From Siphonodentalium dalli (lineage: Eukaryota; Mollusca; Scaphopoda; Gadilida; Siphonodentaliidae), in NCBI GenBank assembly GCA_032622095.1, contig CP136068.1:12007729-12071728 (forward strand): a stretch of 64,000 bases of DNA, given 5' to 3'. Below are positions 25,701-32,904 of this stretch, in pieces (within the stretch, counting starts at the first letter, position 1; the number at the start of each line of letters is the position of its first letter). The position numbers and the translations under genes are program-made. Under the pieces are notes generated by a model. That model was not told the origin of the DNA. It was given only the letters and a program-made list of their open reading frames with translations, and searched no databases.

Positions 25701-28353
25701 ATCTTATATAAAATAACATTTTGGTCATATACCTACTGGAAAGTAGCATGGTGGGGATACTTGGTGTGCACGGTAATTTCATATATCTTCTTATTTAAAA
25801 TGGCCTACTAACCCCAACATGGCTGCCTAAGCGGTACCATGTATATGGGTGGAGATTAAGAAATACTAGCTGGGGTACCCGGCGTTGCTCGGGTTAATAA
25901 TGAGTATACTATTGCCCTTCGTGTTATTTAATATAAATATTAGTCATCTAGTGTAAACAGCATCTAATATTGCATGCATCTCCAGATAAAGCTATATATA
26001 TCCTTTAAGTTGATAATAAACGCTCTTCATTGCTAATTATTAGTGCTTGTTTGAATCATTTGAGGTCAACAATAACTATCCCGTGATATTCTCCCGCGTC
26101 AGTTTATCTTTGTGCACCAATTTCCCCACATATAATCTGGGCTGATAATAAACGCTATTAATTGATCATATAATGTAGTAGTCTCTCTTTAAGTCGCCTG
26201 GTGTCAAAGGCGCCTAACCCGTGACTGTCCCTGGTTAGGTGATCCGTGTGTACCAATGTTTACATATATTCTAAGTAACATTCTTTATTGTTCATATTTG
26301 CTCCTTTAAGTGATCTGAGTTCAATGACATCTACCTCATTACACTCTACGGGTCAATTTATCGTCGTGTTTAAAACTTTTACCGCGACCAGATTGCAACC
26401 ATTTTTGGTATATAATTAATTATTTAGTTTAATTAATCATGAGCGCCATTTTAGGACACATGAGGTCCTATCTAATAAGATTCCCCGATTCAAATTACCC
26501 ATATGTATAATTGTTTAGCTCCGATGGTCCAACCCTTTGGTTGCCTCTAGCCGAAATATATATATAATAAATATTAGTGCTCCTATAAGAGACCTTGGAT
26601 GAATGGAACCTATCTACTAACGCTTCCCGAGTCAAATTACCCCTATATATTGACCAGTCATTTGGTCCCATATAAGCGGACAAACAAACGAACATAGTTG
26701 AGTTATTAGTATAGATGGCATGGTTCGCTTAAACGCCATCTCATCCGCAAATTAACCATGCATCGCGTTTCACCAAGGCTGATATCTACTCATTACGTAT
26801 TCCTACATTGTATTATCTACGATATATATAATTGCACGATCAATCGTCCAGAATTGTGTTTGACCGTGGCAATCCCTCATTCACGCACATGTCATGCACG
26901 TAGTAACATGCACGTTTTATTGATATGATCTGGAATTAACAACGCGAAATATACAAGGACCAAAACCAGAAAAAGGCTGATTGTAACGAACTTTGGAAGA
27001 CTCATTGTGCGAATATGAAGCGGGCGACATGGCGAGCTATGGCATATTAATTTTGACGACCAATTGTCACCAAACTCCACCATAATAAATTGTCACACCT
27101 ACTATGCCATCGCTACTGTGATACGTGTGTCCGCAGCGATTATTGCATAATGGTCAGCAAATTATATTCGAAATGGTGGCCAGGAGTTCGAAGATTGACG
27201 ACTATTGCTTGCATGGCATTTATGTTCGAGTAATATGTGTTCCCTCGAATCGGAATACATTTTTGTGAGATAGACGTTGATGTCGCCTTGTTTTTGGATA
27301 GTATATGCATATATAATAAACTAAAACGGAACTATGATAAAGGGAAGAACAAATTAAAACAAAAAGAAATACAAAACAAACTGAAAAAAAAGAAATATAT
27401 CTGATATAGAACGAACGAAATAAAATAAAACGGAACAAAACAAAAATACAAGAACAAAAGACAAGAAATTACAAACCAAACAATGAAGATAGATCAACTT
27501 TATCATCAATTTCAATAGAGTAGCATCATGCATCACTTAGATATTTTCGCAAGGATAAATATTTAATGATTTAAAAATAGATATTGATATAAATCAAAAA
27601 AATAATGACATTAAGAAGGACAATACCGGGTTACCCCCCCCCCCCCCCCAAATCACTCTTTCACATAAAGATTAATAAATTTTTAATAAATGATATATAT
27701 AAAAATACTTGTAGTTCATCAAAATTATTTAAACTATTGTGTATTTTACCTTTGACTGTTAGATTTTACGTTTTAGTCATTAATTGTGAACCGACCAGAA
27801 AACGATGATTTAATTTGGCCAAAGTTTTTTTTAATTTGGCCAAAAAACATTTGGCTAAAGTTTTTTTCATTTGGCTAATAAAATTTTCATTTGGCTAAAT
27901 TTTTGGCTAAAGTTTTTTTCGGTCCAGCGCGAACACTGGTAGCATGCATAGTATATAAATCGGTTGTTATTTTAATAGGAGAAATATATGTACAATGATC
28001 ATCATGCCAATGCATTAGCGGATCTTATTTCCAGAGAATAATATAGTTTTCGTGTCTACTTTATAATTAAAAGTTCTTTGGAATTAGGGTATTTGTTAAG
28101 CTCGTTGTATATATTATTTACATTCCATTTATCATCGGCAGATGACTTGTGGATAGATGGATATGATTCGAACGGATATGGAGTCCACGCTATGTACACA
28201 TGGGACGGAAAGATGCTCCCGTTCATAGATTGGATGGGAGCTGAACCAGACGGCGGGGATGAGGATTGCATGGCAATCAAGTACGGATATAAGTATGAAA
28301 TGATTGATGCATACTGCAACGTTAGATTACGGAAATACGTGTGTCAATTGTGA
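7643..28353 (+). CDS. Secreted PAN-like / C-type lectin-like protein, four-exon gene (span)
   Basis: The coding sequence is the join of 7643-7990, 8797-8917, 22412-22609 and 28142-28353. Exon phases are 0, 1 and 1 and the joined frame is open to the stop at 28351-28353, giving 292 aa from the first ATG or 284 aa from the ATG at 7667. Domain order: signal peptide (core about residues 20-38), PAN/apple-like module (about 46-116), Cys-rich linker (117-156), CTLD (about 158-291). Known of the fold: CTLDs are two-loop, disulphide-pinned domains that often bind carbohydrate with Ca2+, and mollusc families are used in pathogen recognition. Visible here: the WIDG core motif, EPD in the long loop, and four expected cysteines. 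The usual second Ca2+ motif (WND) is replaced by MID, so calcium-dependent sugar binding is uncertain. Extracellular action is inferred from the signal peptide. Introns of 0.8, 13.5 and 5.5 kb hold MITEs and Helitrons. No promoter or polyadenylation signal could be assigned. Confidence 0.8.
7991..8796 (+). other. Intron 1 of the lectin gene
   Basis: GT...AG bounded, about 0.8 kb, with no repeats recognised and stops in all frames. Confidence 0.65.
8797..8917 (+). CDS. Exon 2: Cys-rich linker
   Basis: Bounded by an acceptor ...GATATTACAG and the donor GTTAGT. In phase 0 from exon 1 it reads about 40 residues starting PACRGGRSPCDDNELCYID and ending HIYQWNLTG. The Cys spacing (ACR, PCDD, LCY, GCV) resembles the short EGF-like or 'CxxxxPCxxxxxC' linkers found between PAN and CTLD modules, though too short to name a domain. 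The other two frames contain stops, which supports this reading. Ends in phase 1. Confidence 0.7.
9819..10218. mobile_element. TTAA-flanked MITE, piggyBac-like (copy A)
   Basis: 400 bp from TTAA to TTAA. Terminal inverted repeats begin CCCTTTACCCAAC and end GTTGGGTAAAGGG. TTAA target duplications and CCC-starting termini are the known signature of piggyBac-superfamily elements. Inside are two 67-bp palindromes (9850-9916 and 9998-10064) that are reverse complements of each other, plus a GGCCGGTTTTGACCGGTTTG stretch next to the right end. No transposase, so non-autonomous. Lies in intron 2 of the lectin gene. Confidence 0.85.
10219..12460. other. Intron 2 sequence with no recognised feature
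   Basis: About 2.2 kb of AT-rich sequence. The longest open frames (11477-11794 minus, 11803-12159 plus) show no domain, signal peptide or splice context. The word 'AATATTGCAATA' type repeats near 11300-11400 are not organised. Confidence 0.4.
12466..12712 (+). repeat. Dispersed repeat, copy 1 of 2
   Basis: Matches 25035-25281 in the same orientation. Shared words include AATATCAGCAGAGT, ATTCAGTCATACTGTATGGA, ATAAATATACT, GATGAAAC and TCTAA(G/C)AGTGTA, with about three quarters of bases matching by eye. No ORF; ends not resolved. Confidence 0.7.
13686..13745. repeat. CT/CTGT microsatellite
   Basis: Runs of CTCTCTCT and CTGTCTGTCTGT. Confidence 0.85.
13856..14255. mobile_element. TTAA-flanked MITE, piggyBac-like (copy B)
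   Basis: 400 bp, TTAA on both sides, inverted relative to copy A: the CCGGCCAAAACCGGCC stretch is now at the left. Palindromes at 14010-14076 and 14158-14224. Equal length and high similarity to copies A and C indicate recent activity. Confidence 0.85.
14769..14890. repeat. Long hairpin (about 55-bp arms)
   Basis: The arm TAGTGTTTCTG(A)ATAACAAATTTAA and the following CGAGTGGGATTGG...TTTACACCAC reappear as reverse complement after a short loop, with a few mismatches and small indels. A fold-back, MITE-like unit; ends abut sequences without a clear target duplication. Confidence 0.75.
14904..15069. repeat. 83-bp direct repeat, two copies
   Basis: TTTATGCCACGATCTTTACA begins at 14904 and again at 14987; the two units differ at only a few bases. 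Confidence 0.85.
15070..16557. other. No gene recognised
   Basis: AT-rich intronic sequence. The word 'TTCTATCTC(C)' recurs near 15326, 15486 and 15767 and in reverse near 15954, suggesting an old decayed repeat. A palindromic pair 'TTCCACTATTATAGTGG/TATTCCACTATTTTAGTGG' lies near 16069-16100. Confidence 0.35.
16558..17424 (+). repeat. About 110-bp satellite with a 543-547-bp higher-order period
   Basis: About eight diverged units begin ATGCAATA(T/A)AAG and contain CACCCTAACCCCATGTCGCC and CACATGAAATGTTCAAA(C) words. Units 1, 2 and 3 match units 6, 7 and 8 better than their neighbours (for example starts at 16558/17101 and 16657/17204), so five monomers form a higher-order unit of about 545 bp. 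The array is interrupted at 17424 by a Helitron. Confidence 0.8.
17425..18431 (+). mobile_element. Non-autonomous Helitron, copy 1 of a chain
   Basis: Begins TCTATTATATATTTTGG after an A and ends with the hairpin AGCCCGGACAACGTCGGGCT, CATCGG, CTAG. The host satellite unit reads CATGGTCCCA|TGCAATA elsewhere, so insertion fell between A and T as known for Helitrons. The central part contains 122-bp tandem monomers (GCGCATGCGCAGACGAGATC, GGAGCTATCGACTTGAAATT). No RepHel ORF, so it depends on a partner in trans. Confidence 0.75.
18432..19834 (+). mobile_element. Non-autonomous Helitron, copy 2 of the chain
   Basis: Starts directly at the CTAG of copy 1 with TCTCATATATATTTTGAAG and a CTGTCTGTCTG run, contains several 122-bp monomers, and ends hairpin, CATCGG, CTAG at 19831-19834. 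Internal fragments of the head (near 19352-19375) and extra hairpins (near 19313, 19678 and 19766) show internal rearrangement. Long open frames on both strands come from the stop-poor 122-bp unit and are not genes. Confidence 0.75.
19835..20470 (+). mobile_element. Helitron-like element of a second family, 3' end missing
   Basis: Starts TCTAATATATATTTTGGGAC right at the preceding CTAG, then a CTGTCTGTCTG run and 'AGCTATGGCCGGGAAAACTG'. About four diverged units of roughly 120 bp follow, built on TTGACCTTCAAAAAGGTCAA, TTTGATACCTAGGG and GGACGGGTCAAATCGTGACC. No hairpin plus CTAG follows; the sequence leaves the family near 20470. A minus-strand copy closes the window, and a likely 3' end of the family lies at 2299-2373. 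Confidence 0.6.
20471..21109. other. Intron 2 sequence with no recognised feature
   Basis: AT-rich, no domain-bearing frame, no repeats noticed. Confidence 0.35.
21110..21530. repeat. Degenerate short tandem repeat (about 30-35 bp)
   Basis: A dozen or so imperfect units of the form TTTTAATTAACCC-CATGGGACCATA. Unit length and sequence drift, so the array is old. Confidence 0.7.
21560..21905. repeat. Tandem duplication of about 170-185 bp
   Basis: Words TGTGATTA(A/G)AA, ACTCGGTATTT, GAACCATGT(G)ACC, TTTTGGC and GCCTCTATTTCAATAGA occur in the same order twice, from about 21560 and from about 21745. Confidence 0.7.
22412..22609 (+). CDS. Exon 3: N-terminal half of the CTLD
   Basis: Acceptor TTTTTGTTGTTTTAG at 22411, donor GTCAGT from 22610, length 198 bp, phase 1 at both ends. 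Reads CDRSSEYSPYDLNDRRYM, then the hallmark helix-1/strand segment TARRCCQADGAHLITIEG and helix 2 PMLDDLKILLDQLG. The Cys of RRCC is the one expected to pair with the last Cys of exon 4. The splice phase matches exon 4 exactly, the main reason for joining them across 5.5 kb. Confidence 0.78.
22641..22790. repeat. Long hairpin, copy 1 of a dispersed fold-back element
   Basis: The arm TGTGTACAGTATGTGTTTTT...AGTCCAGGTTGTGGTG folds on its reverse complement after a 'GTCGAGTCCAAT' region. The same hairpin is at 56384-56545. The 300 bp after it (to about 23105) is the reverse complement of the 300 bp before the other hairpin, so hairpin plus tail form one mobile unit. It begins only about 30 bp after lectin exon 3. 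Confidence 0.8.
22791..23105 (-). repeat. Tail of the hairpin element (copy 1)
   Basis: Reverse complement of about 56070-56383. Shared features include the TATTTGTCGGCACTT stretch, the GTGAAACGTCTGCTTAAA-type segment, TCACAATTTCACCGATT, and a TGACGTCA palindrome (the CRE core) in GTGACGTCACG near 23046. Confidence 0.7.
23865..24330. repeat. About 166-bp tandem repeat, three diverged units
   Basis: Each unit opens AATCCAAGATGGCTGC-GGTGGCCAT, continues with CTCCCATCTAGAGGTCA and ATGAAG(A/T)TTGGTGA, and ends near GTGTG(T/C)TAAA. Units start near 23869, 24037 and 24203. Confidence 0.75.
24783..24799. repeat. Poly-C run
   Basis: About 17 consecutive C, likely variable in length. Another C run is at about 27637-27650. 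Confidence 0.9.
25035..25281 (+). repeat. Dispersed repeat, copy 2 of 2
   Basis: Counterpart of 12466-12712 in the same intron. Confidence 0.7.
25639..25755. repeat. 58-bp tandem duplication
   Basis: GCAAATCTTATATAAAATAA starts at 25639 and again at 25697; both are followed by TTTTGGTCATA and CTGGAAAGTAGCATGGTGG. Confidence 0.85.
25866..26715 (-). mobile_element. Non-autonomous Helitron (minus strand)
   Basis: Read on the minus strand: preceded by A, starts TCTATACTAATAACTC with a GTTCGTTTGTTTGTCCG run, and ends with the hairpin ACCCGAGCAACGCCGGGT, seven bases, CTAG, then T. These are the Helitron rules (A|TC ... hairpin ... CTRR|T, no target duplication). About 850 bp with no ORF. Known families with the 'CCCGGCGTTGCCCGGGT' end are widespread in invertebrates; the exact family is not assigned. 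Confidence 0.6.
26716..28141. other. Last part of intron 3
   Basis: No gene besides the exon 4 acceptor. Contains a poly-C run (about 27637) and short imperfect repeats of ATTTGGCTAAAGTTTTTTTC at 27815-27920. Confidence 0.45.
28142..28353 (+). CDS. Exon 4: C-terminal half of the CTLD, stop codon
   Basis: Acceptor at 28140-28141 (ATCGGCAG), entering in phase 1. Reads DDLWIDGYDSNGYG (WIGG-type core motif), FIDWMGAEPDGGDEDCM (long loop with EPD and the third Cys), EMIDAYC (fourth Cys; MID where WND is usual) and RLRKYVCQL before TGA. Three decayed copies of this exon plus its 3' flank follow in tandem. No AATAAA was seen close downstream. Confidence 0.85.
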
Positions 28354-28686
28354 ATCGGGAGTGGACAGTTCATATTCAGATTCTGTTATAAATTGTTAAC
28401 CTACATTTGTATTCTACATGTAATTCTTTGAAATGCATATCGAAGATTATGCTCCAAGCGTACACCGAACTAATCCACCCGTTACATTTACTCGGATGTT
28501 CAAACATTGTAAGCAGACGACAGAAACATGCCAGTATATTATCAACCGCGTGAGTCTAGAGACATGGCACATGTTGTATATATTGATTCCCATTCATTGT
28601 TCTCAAAATATAAACGATGTGTTATCACTTGAAGAAAATGGATATGATTCGTACATAAATGGATTCCACGCTCTATAGGTACACAT

Positions 28687-29190
28687 GGATTCGTATATAA
28701 ATGGATTCCACGCTCTATAGGTACACATGGATTCGTATATAAATGGATTCCACGCTCTATAGGTACACATGGATTCGTATATAAATGGATTCCACGCTCT
28801 ATAGGTACACATGGATTCGTATATAAATGGATTCCACGCTCTATAGGTACACATGGATTCGTATATAAATGGATTCCACGCTCTATAGGTACACATGGAT
28901 TCGTATATAAATGGATTCCACGCTCTATAGGTACACATGGATTCGTATATAAATGGATTCCACGCTCTATAGGTACACATGGATTCGTATATAAATGGAT
29001 TCCACGCTCTATAGGTACACATGGATTCGTATATAAATGGATTCCACGCTCTATAGGTACACATGGATTCGTATATAAATGGATTCCACGCTCTATAGGT
29101 ACACATGGATTCGTATATAAATGGATTCCACGCTCTATAGGTACACATGGATTCGTATATAAATGGATTCCACGCTCTATAGGTACACAT
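28687..29190. repeat. 42-bp minisatellite, 12 perfect units
   Basis: Twelve 42-bp units starting GGATTCGTATATAAATGGAT and ending GGTACACAT, identical as far as I can see. They derive from the exon 4 sequence around GGATATGATTCG...TACACATGG. The minus strand stays open through the array because the unit is 14 codons without a stop. Perfect homogeneity implies very recent expansion. Confidence 0.95.
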
Positions 29191-29314
29191 GGATCGGAGA
29201 GGCGCTCCTGTCCACAGATTGAATGATGACCGGATCCCAAGGCGGTGATGAGGATTATATGGATACTTCTAATTGATATATGAAATGATCGATGCATACT
29301 GCAACCTTAAATTG

Positions 29315-29398
29315 AAGAAATATGTGTGTCAATTCAAGAAATATGTGTGTCAATTCAAGACATATGTGTGTCAATTCAAGAAATATGTGTGTCAATTG
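29315..29398. repeat. 21-bp repeat, four units, from the CTLD C-terminus
   Basis: Four units of AAGAAATATGTGTGTCAATTC (one reads GACATATG). The unit equals the codons of the last CTLD strand, so the decayed frame reads KYVCQF repeated. Confidence 0.9.
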
Positions 29399-29619
29399 TG
29401 AATCTGAAGATGGAGTGTTTATATGCAAGTTATGTTATATTTCCTTGATCTATATGTGTATTCTTCCTGATATGTATTGAATGTGCTCTAAAGGTACCCT
29501 GACCAAGTCAATTAGTCCATCCGTTGCATCTACTCGCATGTTCAAACGTTGTAAGCAGACGACAGACACAGAAACATCCCAGTATATTATCAACCGTATG
29601 AGTCTATAAACATGGTACA

Positions 29620-30110
29620 TCTCATATATATTTTGAAGACCTCTGTCTGTTTGTCTGTTTGTCTGTTTGTCATTTATCCAAATCTACGATTCTCGACCGA
29701 TCGGGACGAAACTTGGTACGTGTGTGTAGTTTGACCAGGCGGTTGACGTTGTCGTATTGGCGAGCCCGTGCAGCGCACGATTCGCGCATGCGCAGACGAG
29801 ATCTCGGAAACGGGTGGAGCTATCGACTTGAAATTTGCTATGTGAATGTACCTTGCCCCGGATACGAATTCTATCTGGTCGCCGAGCCCGTGCGACGCCA
29901 GCTTCGCGCATGCGCAGACGAAATCTCGGAAACGGGTGGAGCTATCGACTTGAAATTTGCTATGTGAATGTACCTTGCCCCGGATACGAATTTTATCGGG
30001 TCGCCGAGCCCGTGCGACGCCAGCTTCGCGCATGCGCAGACCAGATCTCGGAAACGGGACTTGAAATTTGGTTTTTGAATAGCCCGGACAACGTCGGGCT
30101 CATCGGCTAG
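29620..30110 (+). mobile_element. Non-autonomous Helitron, first of a tandem pair
   Basis: Starts TCTCATATATATTTTGAAG after ...GGTACA and ends hairpin AGCCCGGACAACGTCGGGCT, CATCGG, CTAG. Contains 122-bp monomers. Sits in the 3' flank of the decayed exon copy; the unoccupied paralogous sequence near 28570 reads GGCACA|TGTTGTATATA, so the insertion is between A and T without duplication. Confidence 0.85.
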
Positions 30111-30603
30111 TCTCATATATATTTTGAAGACCTCTGTCTGTCTGTCTGTATGTCATTTATACAAATATACGATTCTCGACCGATCGGGACGAAACTTGGT
30201 ACGTGTGTGTAGTTTGACCAGGCGGTCGTCGTTGTAGTATTGGCGAGCCCGTGCGGCGCCCGCTTCCCGCATGCGCAGACGAGTTCTCGGAAACGGTGGA
30301 GCTATCGACTTGAAATTTGCTATGTGAATGTATCTTTCCCCGGATACGAATTTTATCGGGTCGCCGAGCCCGTGCAACGCCAGCTTCGCGCATGCGCAGA
30401 CGAGATCTTGGAAACGGGTGGAGCTATCGACTTGAAATTTGCTATGTGAATGTATCTTTCCCCGGATACGATTTGTATCGGGTCGCGGAGCCCGTGCGAC
30501 ACAAGATTCGTGCATGCGCAGACCAGATCTCGGAAACGGGTGGAGCTATCGACTTGAAATTTAGTTTTTGAATAGCCCGGATAACGTCGGGCTCATCGGC
30601 TAG
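30111..30603 (+). mobile_element. Non-autonomous Helitron, second of a tandem pair
   Basis: Begins at once after CTAG of the first with TCTCATATATATTTTGAAG and ends with the hairpin, CATCGG and CTAG (30600-30603), followed by TATTGTATATA, the continuation of the host sequence. The pair therefore behaves as one head-to-tail concatemer in a single target. Confidence 0.85.
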
Positions 30604-30652
30604 TATTGTATATATTTATTCCCATTCATTGTTCATAAATTATTAGCGATGT

Positions 30653-30884
30653 GTTGGTTATCAATTGTGGATAGATGGATATGATTCGAACATAAATGGA
30701 GTCCTCCCTCTATGTGTACACATGGGTTGGAGAGGTGCTCCCGTTCACATATTGAATGGCGACTAAACCTGAAGTCGGTGATGAGGATTATATGGGAATC
30801 ACATATGGATACTTCTGATGGATATGTGAAATGGTCGATGCAAACTAGGACTTTAAATTCAGGAGATATGTGTGTCAATTGTGA
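30653..30884 (+). pseudogene. Decayed copy of lectin exon 4 (third unit)
   Basis: Starts AATTGTGGATAGATGGATAT as exon 4 does, keeps words for GVH/YTW (CTATGTGTACACATGGG), GGDED-like GTCGGTGATGAGGATTATAT, and ends GATATGTGTGTCAATTGTGA (YVCQL stop). Stops and frame changes in between; the AGAT acceptor is altered. Exon 4-like 3' flank follows to about 31165. Confidence 0.8.
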
Positions 30885-31175
30885 ATCGGGATTTGGATAG
30901 CTTATATATGTATACAGGTTTTGTTTTAGATTGTTAACCTGCATGTGCATTCTATATATTATTTATTGAATGAAAAATCGAAGACCATGCTCTATGGAGG
31001 TGCACTGAACTTGTCCAGCCATTACATTTACTCGGATGTTCGAACATTGTAAGCAGATATACACAGAAGCGTCCCAATACATTCGCAACTGCGTGAGTCT
31101 AGAGATATACTACAGCCAGTACAAGGTGTATATATTGATTCCCACTCATCGTTCTGAAAATATGAACGATGTCTT

Positions 31176-31389
31176 TGTTATCACGTGTGAATATATGGAT
31201 ATGGTTCGAATATAACCGGATTCCACGCTATATAGGTACACGTGGGTCGTTGAGGCGCTTCCGCCCACATATTGGATGGCGACTGAAATTCAATTCCGTG
31301 ATCAGGATTGTATGGGAATCGCATGCGGATACTGTTACTGGAAATGTGAAATCATCGATGCACACTGTGACTTTAACTTCCGGAAATGA
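31176..31389 (+). pseudogene. Decayed copy of lectin exon 4 (fourth unit)
   Basis: Contains ATATGGATATGGTTCGAATA, CACGCTATATAGGTACACGT, ATATTGGATGGCGACTGAAA (the WMGAEP region), GATTGTATGGGAATCGCATG (EDCMAI-like) and GAAATCATCGATGCACACTG (EMIDAHC-like). It stops early at CTTCCGGAAATGA, losing the YVCQ end. Interrupted frame; non-functional. Confidence 0.75.
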
Positions 31390-31541
31390 ATTATGAATTG
31401 GGAATTGGATAGTTTATTAATTATGTGTTATGCGTTTTTAGAAAATTTTCTGTGAAGATAGCCATTGTCTGTATCAGGTGTCTGTCCTGACGAAAAGACA
31501 GAGTGGACACGTTGTCATAATGTGTATTTGACACAAGGGTT

Positions 31542-31602
31542 GGATATCTGGGTGTGACAATTGGATATCCATGATATCCAATTGCCACACCAGTTATCCA
31601 AT
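31542..31602. repeat. Imperfect hairpin next to MITE copy C
   Basis: GGATATCTGGGTGTGACAAT / TTGCCACACCAGTTATCC with centre TTGGATATCCATGATATCCA. Confidence 0.65.
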
Positions 31603-31612
31603 GCTTTAGTCA

Positions 31613-32012
31613 ATAACCCTTTACCCAACAAACCGGCCACAACCGGCCAAATAAAGCTTCAACAGCCTAAAATATCTTCGGTCTGTCTCAATAGAACCAT
31701 ACAAATATGGATATCATTGGAACCGGCTCCTTGACCACATTGTGATGGTTACAGTTATGCCCTGTGCCAATGCATTCTCTTATATATGCGAGTCGACCAT
31801 AGGTCGCCTCGCATATATAAGAGAATGCATTGGCCTAAAAAAAATCTTTTTTTAACACTTTTTACCATTTTTTCTTACATTCTTTAACAATTTTATAATT
31901 TTTAATGTGTTAAGCCAATGCATTCTCTTATATATGCGAGGCGACCTATGGTCGACTCGCATATATAAGAGAATGCATTGGCACAGGGCCCTTCTGTTGG
32001 GTAAAGGGTTAA
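31613..32012. mobile_element. TTAA-flanked MITE, piggyBac-like (copy C)
   Basis: 400 bp, same orientation as copy B. Right flank TTAA (32009-32012); the left flank reads ATAA, one substitution from TTAA. Palindromes at 31767-31833 and 31915-31981. Confidence 0.85.
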
Positions 32013-32172
32013 CTAATTACGACAATGTGCCCATTCGAGTCGCCGCGATTAATAGGATAGGACTTGGGATGGGGTCGCACACAGAAACACATCAATATCC
32101 ATTAAGAAAACATATTACTATATATTTAGAAAACGCTTACACACAAAATTCAGAAAAAGTAGACTTAAATTT

Positions 32173-32400
32173 TCACAGGACGAAGATAGCACTGTCAAAT
32201 ACATAGAATAAGTTTTGACAATAAGTCAAACATTTATTATCTAGAATGACCAACTTTAAGTCCCACTTGCGAATACGGAGTGTCGTTTCGTCACGTTTCA
32301 CTCCACATATGTCATCTCCATGTTCAACTTCATTCGTATATGGAACAACCATAGCGAAAATACACACTATAGTCCACCATATAACGTCGAACTGTTCCGA
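32173..32400 (-). other. Possible secreted Cys-containing exon (weak)
   Basis: A minus-strand open stretch reads VIWWTIVCIFAMVVPYTN, resembling a signal-peptide core, followed by DDICGVKRDETTLRIRKW and NKCLTYCQNLFYVFDS, vaguely like the start of a PAN/apple module (compare CVNACVHCRQCVAIDF in exon 1). There is no upstream Met before the hydrophobic part and no convincing splice donor, so it may be a relic or chance. Confidence 0.2.
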
Positions 32401-32904
32401 GTGAAATGTGTGAATGTTTTCAAAAATCTGAAAGTTTAATGTTTCTCTTGTGTGTATTTAAAAAAAAATGCATTAACAAACTGTGTGCCTTCAAAACAAG
32501 TTTCTAATATAGAGGTTTCGCAACTCACTGATATAGCAACGGATACGTTTAGCACGACGTTCAGGGAAATTATGCGCACTTTCTAACGGTAGTCGTAATG
32601 TTCTAACCGTGCGACGGATAGATTATCAATTTATTCGGTGTGTACCCAAAAATCCGTTAAAAAATACAGACACTCGGTCAATTTGTTTTGTTGTATCTTG
32701 CAGCCATCATTGATTAGGCTTTGGACATCTATCCCCAATTAGCCGATTGATAAAAAGATTATCATTCGTTCTGCACGTAATCACTGTGTACATTCGATAA
32801 CCGGAAGTGGAATAGGAAAATTGGAATATACGCCTGGAATCAACACCAGGGTAAGTGTATTGCTTTCTAGTTACTCTCTCAGTACAATGGACATGTTATG
32901 CAGT

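Larger units (their letters stand above)
28639..29401 (+). pseudogene. Decayed copy of lectin exon 4, swollen by minisatellites
   Basis: The copy opens GAAAATGGATATGATTCG (exon 4: GGATATGATTCG), continues through the 42-bp array, then GGCGGTGATGAGGATTATAT (the GGDEDCM region), GAAATGATCGATGCATACTG (EMIDAYC) and repeated AAATATGTGTGTCAATT (KYVCQ) to TGA. The frame is broken by stops and small indels and the acceptor is lost. The 3' flank of exon 4 (GCAGACGACAGA, AGTATATTATCAACCG) follows at 29400-29610, showing that exon and flank were duplicated as one unit. Confidence 0.85.

Noticed and set aside
28542-29297. 251-codon minus-strand frame with 14-residue repeats
   Set aside because: It is the reverse strand of a 42-bp minisatellite derived from a decayed lectin exon; the homologous coding strand is plus.
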